From Candidatus Acidiferrum typicum (GTDB lineage Bacteria; Acidobacteriota; Terriglobia; Acidiferrales; UBA7541): 49,701 nucleotides of DNA. Under the pieces are notes generated by a model that was not told the origin of the DNA, ran no database searches, and saw only the letters and a list, made by a program, of their open reading frames with translations. The stretch spans positions 1-49,701 of the forward strand of contig JAOAPV010000095.1 of NCBI GenBank assembly GCA_025463055.1. The letters run 5' to 3'. Positions 26,873 to 34,597 of the stretch are shown here, one piece after another. Position 1 is the stretch's first letter. Every line of letters begins with the position of its first letter. The position numbers were made by a program, and so were the translations under genes.

Positions 26873-28290
26873 GCGACGAACTGAAAACACGTTTACTGGT
26901 AGTGGATGACGAGCAGAGCATCCGCCGCCTTTGTATGACCATTGGCAATTCGTTGGGGTTCGCCTGCGTCGAATCCGAAAGCGCGGAAGCTGCTCTCGGG
27001 CGCCTCGACGCGGATATACCGGACCTCGTCCTGACTGACCTCAAGCTCCCGACCCAGTCCGGCGTCGAACTGCTGCGGCAAATCAAGAGTCTACTGCCGC
27101 GTACAGAAGTAGCCATCATGACCGGCCACGGCTCCATCGAATCCGCAGTCGATGCCATGAAGCTTGGCGCTTACGACTACATCGAGAAGCCATTTCGCGT
27201 GGAAAAGATGCGTCTGCTGCTGCAGCGCATGGCGGAAAAGGTTCGACTGGTCACCGAAAACGCATTTTTGCGCGAGCGGGTGAGCACCGAAGAAAATCTC
27301 GATGGCATCATCGGCACATCGGCCAACATTCAAGACGTCTTGCGTATGATTTCGCGCTTGAAGGACACGCGCACTCCCGTTCTGATTTCCGGCGAGAGCG
27401 GCACGGGCAAAGAATTGGTAGCGCGCGCGATTCATTTTCGGGGCACGATGGCGCAAACTCCTTTCGTTGCCGTCGATTGCGGCTCGCTAGTGCCGACGCT
27501 GATGGAAAGCGAGCTCTTTGGCTACGAGAAGGGCGCGTTTACGGGAGCCATTAAGACAAAAGCCGGACTCTTCCAAGCCGCGAATGGCGGCACGATTTTC
27601 CTCGACGAAATTGGCGAGCTGCCGCAAGAGATGCAAGCCAAGCTCCTGCGCGTACTGCAAGAAAAGGAAGTCCGCCCGGTTGGCAGCAACGATCACGTCA
27701 CGGTGGACGTGCGTGTCATCGCCGCAACTAACCGCGACCTGGAAGCCGCCTACCGCGACGGCACCTTTCGTAAGGACCTCTATTTTCGATTGAACGTCGT
27801 AACCGTGCACCTTCCCGCGCTCCGCGAGCGCCGTTCGGACATTCCCATGCTCGTGCACCACTTTCTGGACCGCTACGCGCCTGGCGCAAACATCCAGGTG
27901 ACCTCCGCGGCCATGAAGAGCCTGCTGCACTACGATTGGCCCGGAAACGTCCGCGAACTCGAAAACTGCGTTGCCCGCGCCGTGACCCTTGGCGATCATC
28001 AGACCATTGACGTTAACGATCTTCCGCCGGCGATCCGCACCGAACAGCCTTCCGCGGCGCCGCTGTCGCCCCAGGACTCTGCTTCACTTTCCACCACCGC
28101 GCTCGCCGAAATGGAGCGCATGACCATCCTGCGCGTATTCGAGCAAGCCAATGGCGACAAAGCGCTCGCCGGCAAAATGCTCGGCATCAGCCGCGCCACG
28201 CTGTATCGCAAGCTGAAGCGCTACAACATCCCCGCCAAAGCCACCTCGTCGGCCGCGACTCCCGAGCAGCAGCGCGCCGCGTCGCACTAG
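26869..28290 (+). CDS. Sigma-54-dependent response regulator (NtrC family)
   Basis: Receiver (Asp57 in [13 protein letters not shown], Lys in [10 protein letters not shown]), AAA+ domain (Walker A GESGTGKE, the sigma-54 contact loop GAFTGA, Walker [12 protein letters not shown], sensor [20 protein letters not shown]) and a Fis-type HTH ([18 protein letters not shown]) are all complete in 473 residues. It should bind enhancer sites and remodel sigma-54 polymerase when phosphorylated by the kinase upstream. Candidate sites with the TGAGAC motif flank this operon on both sides and precede each chemosensory transcription unit, suggesting it controls them. Confidence 0.96.
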   Translation: MSDELKTRLLVVDDEQSIRRLCMTIGNSLGFACVESESAEAALGRLDADIPDLVLTDLKLPTQSGVELLRQIKSLLPRTEVAIMTGHGSIESAVDAMKLGAYDYIEKPFRVEKMRLLLQRMAEKVRLVTENAFLRERVSTEENLDGIIGTSANIQDVLRMISRLKDTRTPVLISGESGTGKELVARAIHFRGTMAQTPFVAVDCGSLVPTLMESELFGYEKGAFTGAIKTKAGLFQAANGGTIFLDEIGELPQEMQAKLLRVLQEKEVRPVGSNDHVTVDVRVIAATNRDLEAAYRDGTFRKDLYFRLNVVTVHLPALRERRSDIPMLVHHFLDRYAPGANIQVTSAAMKSLLHYDWPGNVRELENCVARAVTLGDHQTIDVNDLPPAIRTEQPSAAPLSPQDSASLSTTALAEMERMTILRVFEQANGDKALAGKMLGISRATLYRKLKRYNIPAKATSSAATPEQQRAASH

Positions 28291-28340
28291 CGGCGATCCG
28301 TCTCATTCCATCGTCGACTCACGTCCGTCGGCACCAGCGC

Positions 28341-28374
28341 TGAGACGCAAACGTTTCACGCTGAGACGTTTGCG
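28341..28374. promoter_or_regulatory. Extended TGAGAC-type inverted repeat
   Basis: CGCAAACGTTTCA (28346-28358) and TGAGACGTTTGCG (28362-28374) are 13-base arms with one mismatch around CGC. A further TGAGAC begins at 28341 and GTCTCA at 28300-28305. It lies in the gap between the NtrC-like gene and the second chemosensory set, 75-108 bases before a sigma-54-like promoter. Confidence 0.55.
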
Positions 28375-28448
28375 CGCCAAGTACCATCCGGGAAATCCCT
28401 AACCCACGTCATTTCAACTGCTTCACCACTCAGTACCGCAACTCCTTT

Positions 28449-28465
28449 TTGGTGTCCGACGTGCA
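28449..28465 (+). promoter_or_regulatory. Sigma-54-like promoter of the second chemosensory set
   Basis: TTGGTGTCCGACGTGCA has GG and GC ten bases apart, TGG at -24 and TGCA at -12; the CACG part of the consensus is missing. It shares GACGTGCA and the TGG spacing with the site at 31171. The predicted start is near 28476, just before the PilZ-like gene. Confidence 0.4.
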
Positions 28466-28485
28466 TTCCTCATCGCCGGGACACT

Positions 28486-28911
28486 GTGTTTCGCGGCGGT
28501 ACGTGTGTGCAGGCCCGCGAAACCAACGAGCTGAGGCGTGGGCAAGCGAGAGGCTGCGTGAAGCGTTCAACCGAAGTTGCCGCCAACGAACTCGAAGTCG
28601 ATTGCGTCGGGCAACTGGCGCGCTTTTTCCCGGGCTCTGCGCCGGTTCGCGTACCCGTACAAGTGACCTCGCTGCGTGTTGGGGGCGCCAAGCTGCGGGA
28701 GGCCACGATCTTAGAATTCGGCGGCGCACAGCACGCGATTTTCATTTCAAAGTTGCCGTTGGAGTTTGAAGACCACGTGCGAGTGCAACGCGATGCACGT
28801 GCCGGCGCAACAGCCGATGCCACCGTTGTAGCAGTGCAGTACCACGAAGGGCGAAAGGCTGTAGCCGTCAAATTCACGCAAGGATTGTGCGATTGGGTGA
28901 TGCAGCCGTGA
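28486..28911 (+). CDS. PilZ-like small protein
   Basis: Up to 141 residues. The GTG at 28486 fits the predicted sigma-54 start only with a very short leader; the GTG at 28558, after GAGAGG, gives 117 residues and starts closer to the folded part. The sheet-rich region VPVQVTSLRVGGAKLREATI ... AVAVKFTQGLCDWVM resembles a PilZ fold, but both c-di-GMP motifs (RxxxR and DxSxxG) are missing. If PilZ, it is a non-binding type. It overlaps the next gene by four bases (GTGA). Confidence 0.6.
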   Translation: MFRGGTCVQARETNELRRGQARGCVKRSTEVAANELEVDCVGQLARFFPGSAPVRVPVQVTSLRVGGAKLREATILEFGGAQHAIFISKLPLEFEDHVRVQRDARAGATADATVVAVQYHEGRKAVAVKFTQGLCDWVMQP

Positions 28912-30353
28912 ACAAAACCACAACGACACTCAACCCGGCTCCCGCACGGCCAGAAGCCACTCGGCAGGAACAGTGGGAAGAGCTTCGTTCTGTCTTCCCG
29001 ATCTATGTCGCGCTGGCAAAGCAATTGGAAATCGCCATCCCCATTCCGCAGGAGAAGCGCAACCTCCCGGAGAAGCCGCCGCTTGAACTTTTCAAGCAAG
29101 TACAAAACTGGCTGGACGGGCTTGATTCGCGCGTGCTCGTTCACCAGTTGCGTCATCTGCTGCAGCAGACCACGCTAAACGCAAGCGAGAGCGGGCTTCG
29201 CGGCCTGATTCAGCGGCATCTTCGCAAACCGTCCAAGACAAATACCGACCGCGACAAAATTGACTTCCTGCTAGTGCAATATTTCGCGCTCTGCGCGCCC
29301 GCTAAGATCTATCACAAGCAAATCGAACTGGCAGACACCGCCGTAGTGATGAAGCCGGTCCTCGGGGAGACGGATACCGCTCCGCTCGCCTGGTGCGAAC
29401 CATTGGAAAAAATGATTACTTCGTTGCGGGGCTTTCGCGGCTTGCGCGACATGCTGAAAAACAGTTTCATCGCCGAGGGCCGCAAAGTGAAAGAGGCTGC
29501 TGGCGGTATGTTTTACGATCCTTCGGCTCTCCTTACCTTCATTCGCTTCAATTTCCTGCTGCGCCGCACGCTGATTGAGTTGATGCACGCCGATCTGATC
29601 GCCATTCGTTCCGGCCTTATGCAGCTCGAAGCCGCAGGCACGCCGACTATCGATTGCCGCCAATTGGGCCTCTCCGCCTCCGAGCCGCTCGCCAAAATCA
29701 CGCAACTCGCGAATGAATGGAAACAGCCATTCCAGAAGGAGTACACGGAGCGCACGGTCAACGAAACGTTTGAAAAGCTGCTGAATTTGCGGAGTGATGT
29801 AGAAAAGGCACTGGAGCAGTTGGCCGCGAAATCCAGCGCCGCCGCCGCGCGCACTCCCGCGCCACCCGCTAAATCCGAAGCGCCCGCTACAAAAGCACCC
29901 GACAAACCAGCGAAGGCGCGCGAAAAAGCCCCGGAGCCGGAGACCGACCCCGGCATGGATTTTGAGAATTGCCTCGAGCAAATTTGGGAGCAGCTCATTG
30001 CCACACCTCCAACGCGTGGCCGCTCGATGACCACGGTAAAAATCGGCCGCGCACGCATCCTGATGTCCTCCTGGGAAGTCACTGCGTTCGTTAGTGAAGA
30101 CGGCCCTGCGGCGGACGATCTGCGCCGCGCCGTAGTAGCGCGCGCTATGCTGACCGCAGCGATAGAGGCTGCCAAGGAAACCGGCAATGCTACAGGACTC
30201 GATCGCGCTCTCTCGGTAGCTCGCGTGGAAGTTTCACGGCTGCAAGAGCGTGTCGATGTAGCCAAGCAAGCCAAGGACACCGAAGCAGCGGTGAACCTCG
30301 GCATCAGCACGAAACGATTGCTTTCGGCGCTCGACGAAGCCGAAAAGTTGTAG
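28908..30353 (+). CDS. Protein of unknown function in the chemosensory operon
   Basis: I do not recognise this 481-residue protein. The GTG at 28908 overlaps the previous stop (GTGA), arguing for coupled translation. It is soluble and mostly helical by composition. The N-terminal part (about 10-300) has FPIYVALAKQLEIAIPIP and YDPSALLTFIRFNFLLRRTLIELMHADL. An Ala/Pro/Lys linker (about 307-350) follows, then a C-terminal part with MDFENCLEQIWEQL and a helical end rich in charged residues (LSVARVEVSRLQERVDVAKQ, split coiled coil). Position between a PilZ-like protein and chemosensory components suggests a scaffold or output role, which is inference only. Confidence 0.85.
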   Translation: MNKTTTTLNPAPARPEATRQEQWEELRSVFPIYVALAKQLEIAIPIPQEKRNLPEKPPLELFKQVQNWLDGLDSRVLVHQLRHLLQQTTLNASESGLRGLIQRHLRKPSKTNTDRDKIDFLLVQYFALCAPAKIYHKQIELADTAVVMKPVLGETDTAPLAWCEPLEKMITSLRGFRGLRDMLKNSFIAEGRKVKEAAGGMFYDPSALLTFIRFNFLLRRTLIELMHADLIAIRSGLMQLEAAGTPTIDCRQLGLSASEPLAKITQLANEWKQPFQKEYTERTVNETFEKLLNLRSDVEKALEQLAAKSSAAAARTPAPPAKSEAPATKAPDKPAKAREKAPEPETDPGMDFENCLEQIWEQLIATPPTRGRSMTTVKIGRARILMSSWEVTAFVSEDGPAADDLRRAVVARAMLTAAIEAAKETGNATGLDRALSVARVEVSRLQERVDVAKQAKDTEAAVNLGISTKRLLSALDEAEKL

Positions 30354-30407
30354 ATAGAACGACGGCGGAAAGCGTTTGCCGAAATACTCTCGGGGAGTGG
30401 GCCACTT

Positions 30408-31091
30408 TTGCGAAGCGCCAGCGTACTGATCCTGACCGATGAAACTGACTTTGCAAGGCTGCTGACCGCGTGCTGGCAAGCGGAGAAGCACGCGCCAGGA
30501 ATCACCGTGCTGGGCAGTGATTTGTGGAGGGATCACGAACCGCTGCCGCACGATCTCGTCGTAGTCGGACCGCTCCGCGACGGCAAACTTTCCGAAATCC
30601 TGCGTTCGCTCGAGCCGGCCAAGGCTCTCATCCTGTGCGCGCCTGCGGATTCCCGCGAACTAAGCCATCTGCGCACCAAGTACCCGCGCCTGGTGCACGT
30701 ACCGTTACGCGAAGATTGGACGCAAACGCTGCTGCTCGTTGCCGGGGAGTCCTTGCGCCGCACCGAAGCGTTGCGCCTCGCGCGTCAAGCAGAGGGCAAA
30801 GCCGCTCGCAACGAACAGTACGCCACGCTTGGCCGCTACATGATGGACATGAAGCACAGCGTCAACAACGCGCTGACCTCGATGATTGGCAACGCGGAAT
30901 TGCTGCTCCTCGAGCCCGGCCAACTCTCGAAACAATCGCTCGCGCAGATCAAAACCATTCACAGTATGGCGATGCGCATCAACGAAATCATGCAGCGTTT
31001 CTCATCGCTAGCCAGCGAGATGCGGGAGGCTGAGAATGCTTCTCAAGCTGAGACGGAAGAAGCTCCGGCGGCCCAAGCGCGGCGCCGCTGA
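30408..31091 (+). CDS. Pseudo-receiver plus histidine-kinase dimerisation domain, no ATPase
   Basis: Residues 1-115 resemble a receiver fold (VLILTDETDFARLLTACW), but the phosphoacceptor position reads DLVVVGPL, without Asp. Residues about 135-205 resemble a HisKA/DHp domain: ATLGRYMMDMKHSVNNALTSMIGNAELLLL with His150 in the H-box place. The protein then ends with an Ala/Glu tail (227 aa), so no HATPase domain follows. It could be a phosphotransfer relay or a dimerisation decoy. The TTG start follows GGGGAG. A TGAGAC-type site lies in its 3' end (31031-31054). Confidence 0.75.
   Translation: MRSASVLILTDETDFARLLTACWQAEKHAPGITVLGSDLWRDHEPLPHDLVVVGPLRDGKLSEILRSLEPAKALILCAPADSRELSHLRTKYPRLVHVPLREDWTQTLLLVAGESLRRTEALRLARQAEGKAARNEQYATLGRYMMDMKHSVNNALTSMIGNAELLLLEPGQLSKQSLAQIKTIHSMAMRINEIMQRFSSLASEMREAENASQAETEEAPAAQARRR
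31031..31054. promoter_or_regulatory. TGAGAC-type repeat inside a coding 3' end
   Basis: Three half-sites with three-base spacers, TGAGAA, TTCTCA and TGAGAC, make two overlapping 6-3-6 inverted repeats; the first is perfect. It lies 117-140 bases before the sigma-54-like promoter at 31171, although it also encodes the tail of the DHp-like protein. Confidence 0.45.
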
Positions 31092-31170
31092 CCCACTTTA
31101 GAACCGCTGTAACCTATTCATTCTGCAAGGCATATACCAAACGGACACTGCGGCGGCTCGCACCACGGCG

Positions 31171-31187
31171 CTGGCCGCTGACGTGCA
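31171..31187 (+). promoter_or_regulatory. Sigma-54-like promoter before the receiver-cheW-MCP genes
   Basis: CTGGCCGCTGACGTGCA: GG and GC ten bases apart, TGGC at -24 and TGCA at -12. The predicted start at about 31198 leaves a 27-base leader containing GGGAGAAGG before the GTG at 31225. It shares GACGTGCA with the site at 28449. Confidence 0.45.
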
Positions 31188-31224
31188 CCTCTGCTCTGCG
31201 GAGAACTATGGGGAGAAGGCTGCC

Positions 31225-31587
31225 GTGCTGAAAAGGGTCCTGATTGTTGATGATTCACCGGCGCAGGTGAAGCTGATTCAGGCCGTCCTCGAGCCTGAAG
31301 GCTACCCCTCCGTGGGTCTCAATGATCCGAGGCGCGTCGAAGAAATGATTACGGCAGAGCGCCCCAGCGTGATCTTGTTGGACGTGGTGATGCCAGACCG
31401 CAACGGTTTCCAAATTTGCCGCGAGCTAAAGAGCAGCACAGAGTTCAACACCATCCCGGTGATCCTTGTGACCTCCAAGGACACGGCCAGCGACCGCTAC
31501 TGGGGCGAGCAACAAGGCGCCGATGGCTATGTCACCAAGCCTTTTACGCGCGAGGAATTGTTGCGCGCGGTTCGCAGGTTCGCATGA
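31225..31587 (+). CDS. CheY/PilG-like response regulator
   Basis: A 120-residue single receiver (RVLIVDDSPAQVKLIQ, phosphoacceptor in VILLDVVMPDRNGFQIC, Thr in LVTSKD, Lys in VTKPFTREEL). The style matches PilG/PilH receivers of Pil-Chp-type systems. I start it at the GTG at 31225 after GGGAGAAGG; the longer frame from 31183 overlaps the proposed promoter. It is followed by cheW, MCP, cheR and cheA. Confidence 0.92.
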   Translation: MLKRVLIVDDSPAQVKLIQAVLEPEGYPSVGLNDPRRVEEMITAERPSVILLDVVMPDRNGFQICRELKSSTEFNTIPVILVTSKDTASDRYWGEQQGADGYVTKPFTREELLRAVRRFA

Positions 31588-31624
31588 TCGGCCGAATGAA
31601 CACGGAAGCGAGAGCAAGGAAACG

Positions 31625-32152
31625 ATGAACGAAGATTTTCATCTGACACCCCTGGCCGCCGATGCAGACGCCGCCGATCTGCTCGAAGCCCTCGGGCCGC
31701 TTGAAGAGCGTCCCCCGGAATCGCAGTACTGCGTGTTTCGTAGCGGACGTGAACGTTTTTGCTTTCCCGTTCTTGACGTAGAGGAAGTCTTGGAGTGGCC
31801 GCTGCTAACCAAGCTGCCGCTCGCGCCTGCCTACCTGCTCGGAATTTTTAATTTGCGCGGAGCGATTGTGCCGTTGATAGACATCGCCATGACCGAAGGC
31901 CGCCGCCCAGGGCTCTTGCCCAAGCACGTGGTGGTGGCTTCACTACGCGGCGACGGTCATCACGACGATGTGCGCATCGGAATTGCGTCCGACGAGGTTA
32001 TCGGCACCTATAGCGTCACGTCTGAAGATTTATTGGAACAAGCGCCGGAAAATGTGCCGCATTGCATCGGCATGCTGCGCCACGACGACCGGCTGGCTCT
32101 GCTGCTCGATTTGAGGAGATTGCTCGAGGTATTTCCGGGCCCAAGCATTTGA
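31625..32152 (+). CDS. cheW: CheW-like adaptor
   Basis: After about 35 acidic residues comes a CheW domain: [50 protein letters not shown], and [14 protein letters not shown]. The ATG at 31625 follows AAGGA. It couples the MCP and CheA of the second array and sits directly before the MCP gene. Confidence 0.93.
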   Translation: MNEDFHLTPLAADADAADLLEALGPLEERPPESQYCVFRSGRERFCFPVLDVEEVLEWPLLTKLPLAPAYLLGIFNLRGAIVPLIDIAMTEGRRPGLLPKHVVVASLRGDGHHDDVRIGIASDEVIGTYSVTSEDLLEQAPENVPHCIGMLRHDDRLALLLDLRRLLEVFPGPSI

Positions 32153-32210
32153 TGGGCGGCAGCCGCATCAACCCGCGGTGCGGCAACCGCCACAGACATT
32201 TGGAGGAAGT

Positions 32211-33659
32211 ATGAAATCGCGATTGAGTTCCACAATCTGGACGCTAGTCATCGTCAACGGACTGGTCCTGTTCGGCGTGCTCGGGCTGGCTTACAACGCC
32301 GGACGGCAGTCCAACGGTGCGTCCATTCTGGATTTTGGCTCGCTACCAAGCGGCGCCAGCGGGTCGGTGCTGATTGCTCTGTTCCTCGTGCTAGGGGCGA
32401 TTGTGTTTCTCGCATGGCGGCTGAACAGCTCGTTTATAGGCCCGGTGCAGGAGCTCGCGCAGTTCTCCGAGCGGCTTGCGGCCGGTGACCCACGCGCGCG
32501 CGTGGAAGTCACCTCTAACGACGAGCTGGGCTACATCGCCGAAAACTTGAATCGTGCCGTCGCTCGCGTCTCCAAGGCTACCAGCAACCAGGAAGCCAGC
32601 GACCACCTGCAGCGCAGCATCACCGAATTGCTCACCGTCATCAATCAGGTTGCACGCGGCGACTTGACGCTGCGTGGCAAAGTTACCAACGACGCGCTCG
32701 GCAACGTCGCGGACTCCATAAACTACATGCTCGACAACTTCACCAAGGTTCTCGAGCGCGTTCGCAAAGCCGCGATGGAAGTCACTGCGTGCTCCAACAA
32801 CATCCTTGTCGCGGCCGACCAAATGCAAGCCGGCGCGACACAGCAGGACCAGGAAATCACCAACACGTCCAGCGCCGTCGAAGAGCTCACCGTTTCGATG
32901 AAACAAGTATCCAACAACGCGGAAGCCAGCGCGGAAGCCGCTCGCCGCGCGCTCGACGCCGCCGAACAGGGCAACCGCGCGGTGCGCGATACGCTGGAAG
33001 GCATGCAGCGCATTCGCGCCTCCGTGCAAGCCACCGCGAAAAAAATCAAATCGCTTGGCGACCGCTCTCTGGAAATTTCGGAAATCATCAACGTCATCAA
33101 CGACATCACGGAGCAGACCAACCTGCTGGCGCTAAACGCTGCCATTGAAGCAGCGCGAGCAGGAGAAGCGGGCCGCGGCTTCGCGGTCGTTGCCGACGAA
33201 GTCCGCAAACTGGCCGAACACTCCCGCAGCGCCACGAAAGATATCGCGGCACTTATCAAAGCCATTCAGGCGGAAACAAACGAAGCCGTCGTGGTCATGG
33301 AAGAAGGCACGAAAGAAGTGGAAGGCGGCGCGACACTGGCTGATCAGGCCGGACGCGCGCTCGACGCGATTTCCACCGTCGTTCGCCAATCCGCGGAGCT
33401 GGTGCAGGAAATTTCGCTGGCATCGAAGCAGCAGGTACGCGGCACGGAAGGCGTCGCACACGCCATGCAGATCATTTCCAACATCACGCGCCAGACTTCG
33501 CAGGGCACACGCGGCACCGTGGCGACCGTCAGCCAGCTTGTAAAGCTCTCGGACCAATTGAACGAAGCGTTGGCCCAGTTCCGCGCCATCAACAAGCAAG
33601 CCAACAATATTGCTTCGGAAGTATCCGAGCGGCCCGTTCCAGCAGTCGCTCTGCGGTAA
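32211..33659 (+). CDS. Methyl-accepting protein without a periplasmic sensor domain
   Basis: The ATG at 32211 (482 aa) follows GGAGG. TM1 (about 9-27) and TM2 (about 43-65, [17 protein letters not shown]) are separated by only about 15 residues, so there is no room for a ligand-binding domain. HAMP-like segments follow, then the signalling hairpin ([20 protein letters not shown] tip). It must sense through the membrane, the HAMP units or protein partners. FrzCD and some PilJ-like receptors are functional parallels. It lies between cheW and cheR. Confidence 0.93.
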   Translation: MKSRLSSTIWTLVIVNGLVLFGVLGLAYNAGRQSNGASILDFGSLPSGASGSVLIALFLVLGAIVFLAWRLNSSFIGPVQELAQFSERLAAGDPRARVEVTSNDELGYIAENLNRAVARVSKATSNQEASDHLQRSITELLTVINQVARGDLTLRGKVTNDALGNVADSINYMLDNFTKVLERVRKAAMEVTACSNNILVAADQMQAGATQQDQEITNTSSAVEELTVSMKQVSNNAEASAEAARRALDAAEQGNRAVRDTLEGMQRIRASVQATAKKIKSLGDRSLEISEIINVINDITEQTNLLALNAAIEAARAGEAGRGFAVVADEVRKLAEHSRSATKDIAALIKAIQAETNEAVVVMEEGTKEVEGGATLADQAGRALDAISTVVRQSAELVQEISLASKQQVRGTEGVAHAMQIISNITRQTSQGTRGTVATVSQLVKLSDQLNEALAQFRAINKQANNIASEVSERPVPAVALR

Positions 33660-33676
33660 GCGGTCGATGATTTTTT

Positions 33677-33697
33677 GCTCCGGCCAGGCGCCGGAGC
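33677..33697 (+). other. Hairpin between MCP and cheR genes
   Basis: GCTCCGGC (33677-33684) and GCCGGAGC (33690-33697) form a perfect 8-bp stem with a 5-base loop, preceded by six T. The T-run is on the wrong side for an intrinsic terminator in the sense direction. It may set mRNA stability or downstream translation, since cheR begins 16 bases later. Confidence 0.5.
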
Positions 33698-33712
33698 GGA
33701 AACGTTGGCATC

Positions 33713-34597
33713 ATGAGCGAACGCCATGGACCGGTAGCCGGTCTGAGCGAACACGAATTGAGCGAGATCCGCATGCTGATTGAAGAGCGGACCGGCATTT
33801 GCTTCGACGAATCGCGCGAGCGTTTCTTCTCCACGCGCGTTAGCGAACACTTGCGCGCAAAGAAGTTCGCCACCGGCACGGACTTGCTGCGCGCGATGCG
33901 CAAGACCAACGTCGAGTACGAAGCGCTGCTGGAAGGCCTTCTTACCCAGGAGACTTCGTTTTTCCGTTACCCGGCGGTGTACGAAACCTTTGAGAAGCGC
34001 GTGCTCCCGGAATTGCATGTGAAGAAATTTTGGAAGAATCCCAGAACGTTGCGCGTGTGGAGCGCCGGCTGCTCCACCGGCGAAGAGCCTTATTCTATCG
34101 CTATCACCATCGCGGACGCACTTTCGTTCAGCGATGCCTGGAACGTCGAGATTTTGGCCACGGATGTGGGTCGTCAAGCCCTCAAGCATGCAGAGCGCGG
34201 AGTGTACTCCGGTCGCAGCCTCGGCAGCGTTACCCCCGCTCAGCTCTCGTCACATTTCGCCGCTGTCGAAGGCGGTCATCAGATAAAGCCGCGTCTCAAG
34301 AAAATGGTCACTTTCGCGCAAATGAATCTCGCCTCCGCGGTCTACGTCGGCCGCATGGACCTGATTTTCTGCATGAACGTGCTGATCTATTTCTCGGAAG
34401 AGCGCCGCCGCATCCTCGTGCAGCGCTTCTACGACTCCCTTGAGCCCGGTGGCTATCTGTTTCTCGGACACTCCGAGTCCATCTCCAAGATGCCCGTAAA
34501 ATTTCAAGCCATCGTGCTGAACGATTGCATCCTGTATCGCAAGCCGACCGCCGAGGAATTCCAGAAACCCGAACTCGTCACGGAGGGACGCGCGTGA
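33713..34597 (+). CDS. cheR: Chemotaxis protein methyltransferase CheR
   Basis: The 294-residue CheR has its N-terminal domain (LSEIRMLIEERTGICFDESRERFFSTRVSEHL) and SAM domain (LRVWSAGCSTGEEPYSIAIT, ILATDVGRQALKHAERGVYS, MDLIFCMNVLIYFSEE, GGYLFLGHSESI) complete. It methylates the MCP encoded just upstream. The cheA start overlaps its stop (GTGA at 34594). Confidence 0.95.
   Translation: MSERHGPVAGLSEHELSEIRMLIEERTGICFDESRERFFSTRVSEHLRAKKFATGTDLLRAMRKTNVEYEALLEGLLTQETSFFRYPAVYETFEKRVLPELHVKKFWKNPRTLRVWSAGCSTGEEPYSIAITIADALSFSDAWNVEILATDVGRQALKHAERGVYSGRSLGSVTPAQLSSHFAAVEGGHQIKPRLKKMVTFAQMNLASAVYVGRMDLIFCMNVLIYFSEERRRILVQRFYDSLEPGGYLFLGHSESISKMPVKFQAIVLNDCILYRKPTAEEFQKPELVTEGRA

Noticed and set aside
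28470-29156. 228-residue minus-strand open frame
   Set aside because: Antisense to the PilZ-like gene and the start of the unknown gene, both supported by coupled starts.
29513-30505. 330-residue minus-strand open frame
   Set aside because: It lies antisense to the coupled gene at 28908-30353, is Ser/Ala/Arg-rich and has no domain; typical shadow of GC-rich coding DNA.
32391-33029. 212-residue minus-strand open frame
   Set aside because: Antisense to the MCP; composition reflects the reverse of HAMP and coiled-coil codons.
33671-33697. Hairpin between MCP and cheR as a terminator
   Set aside because: The T-run precedes rather than follows the stem, so it does not fit an intrinsic terminator on the plus strand, and on the minus strand the stem is followed by A.
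33344-34189. 281-residue minus-strand open frame
   Set aside because: It is antisense to clear MCP and CheR coding sequence and crosses the gap between them; no family features.
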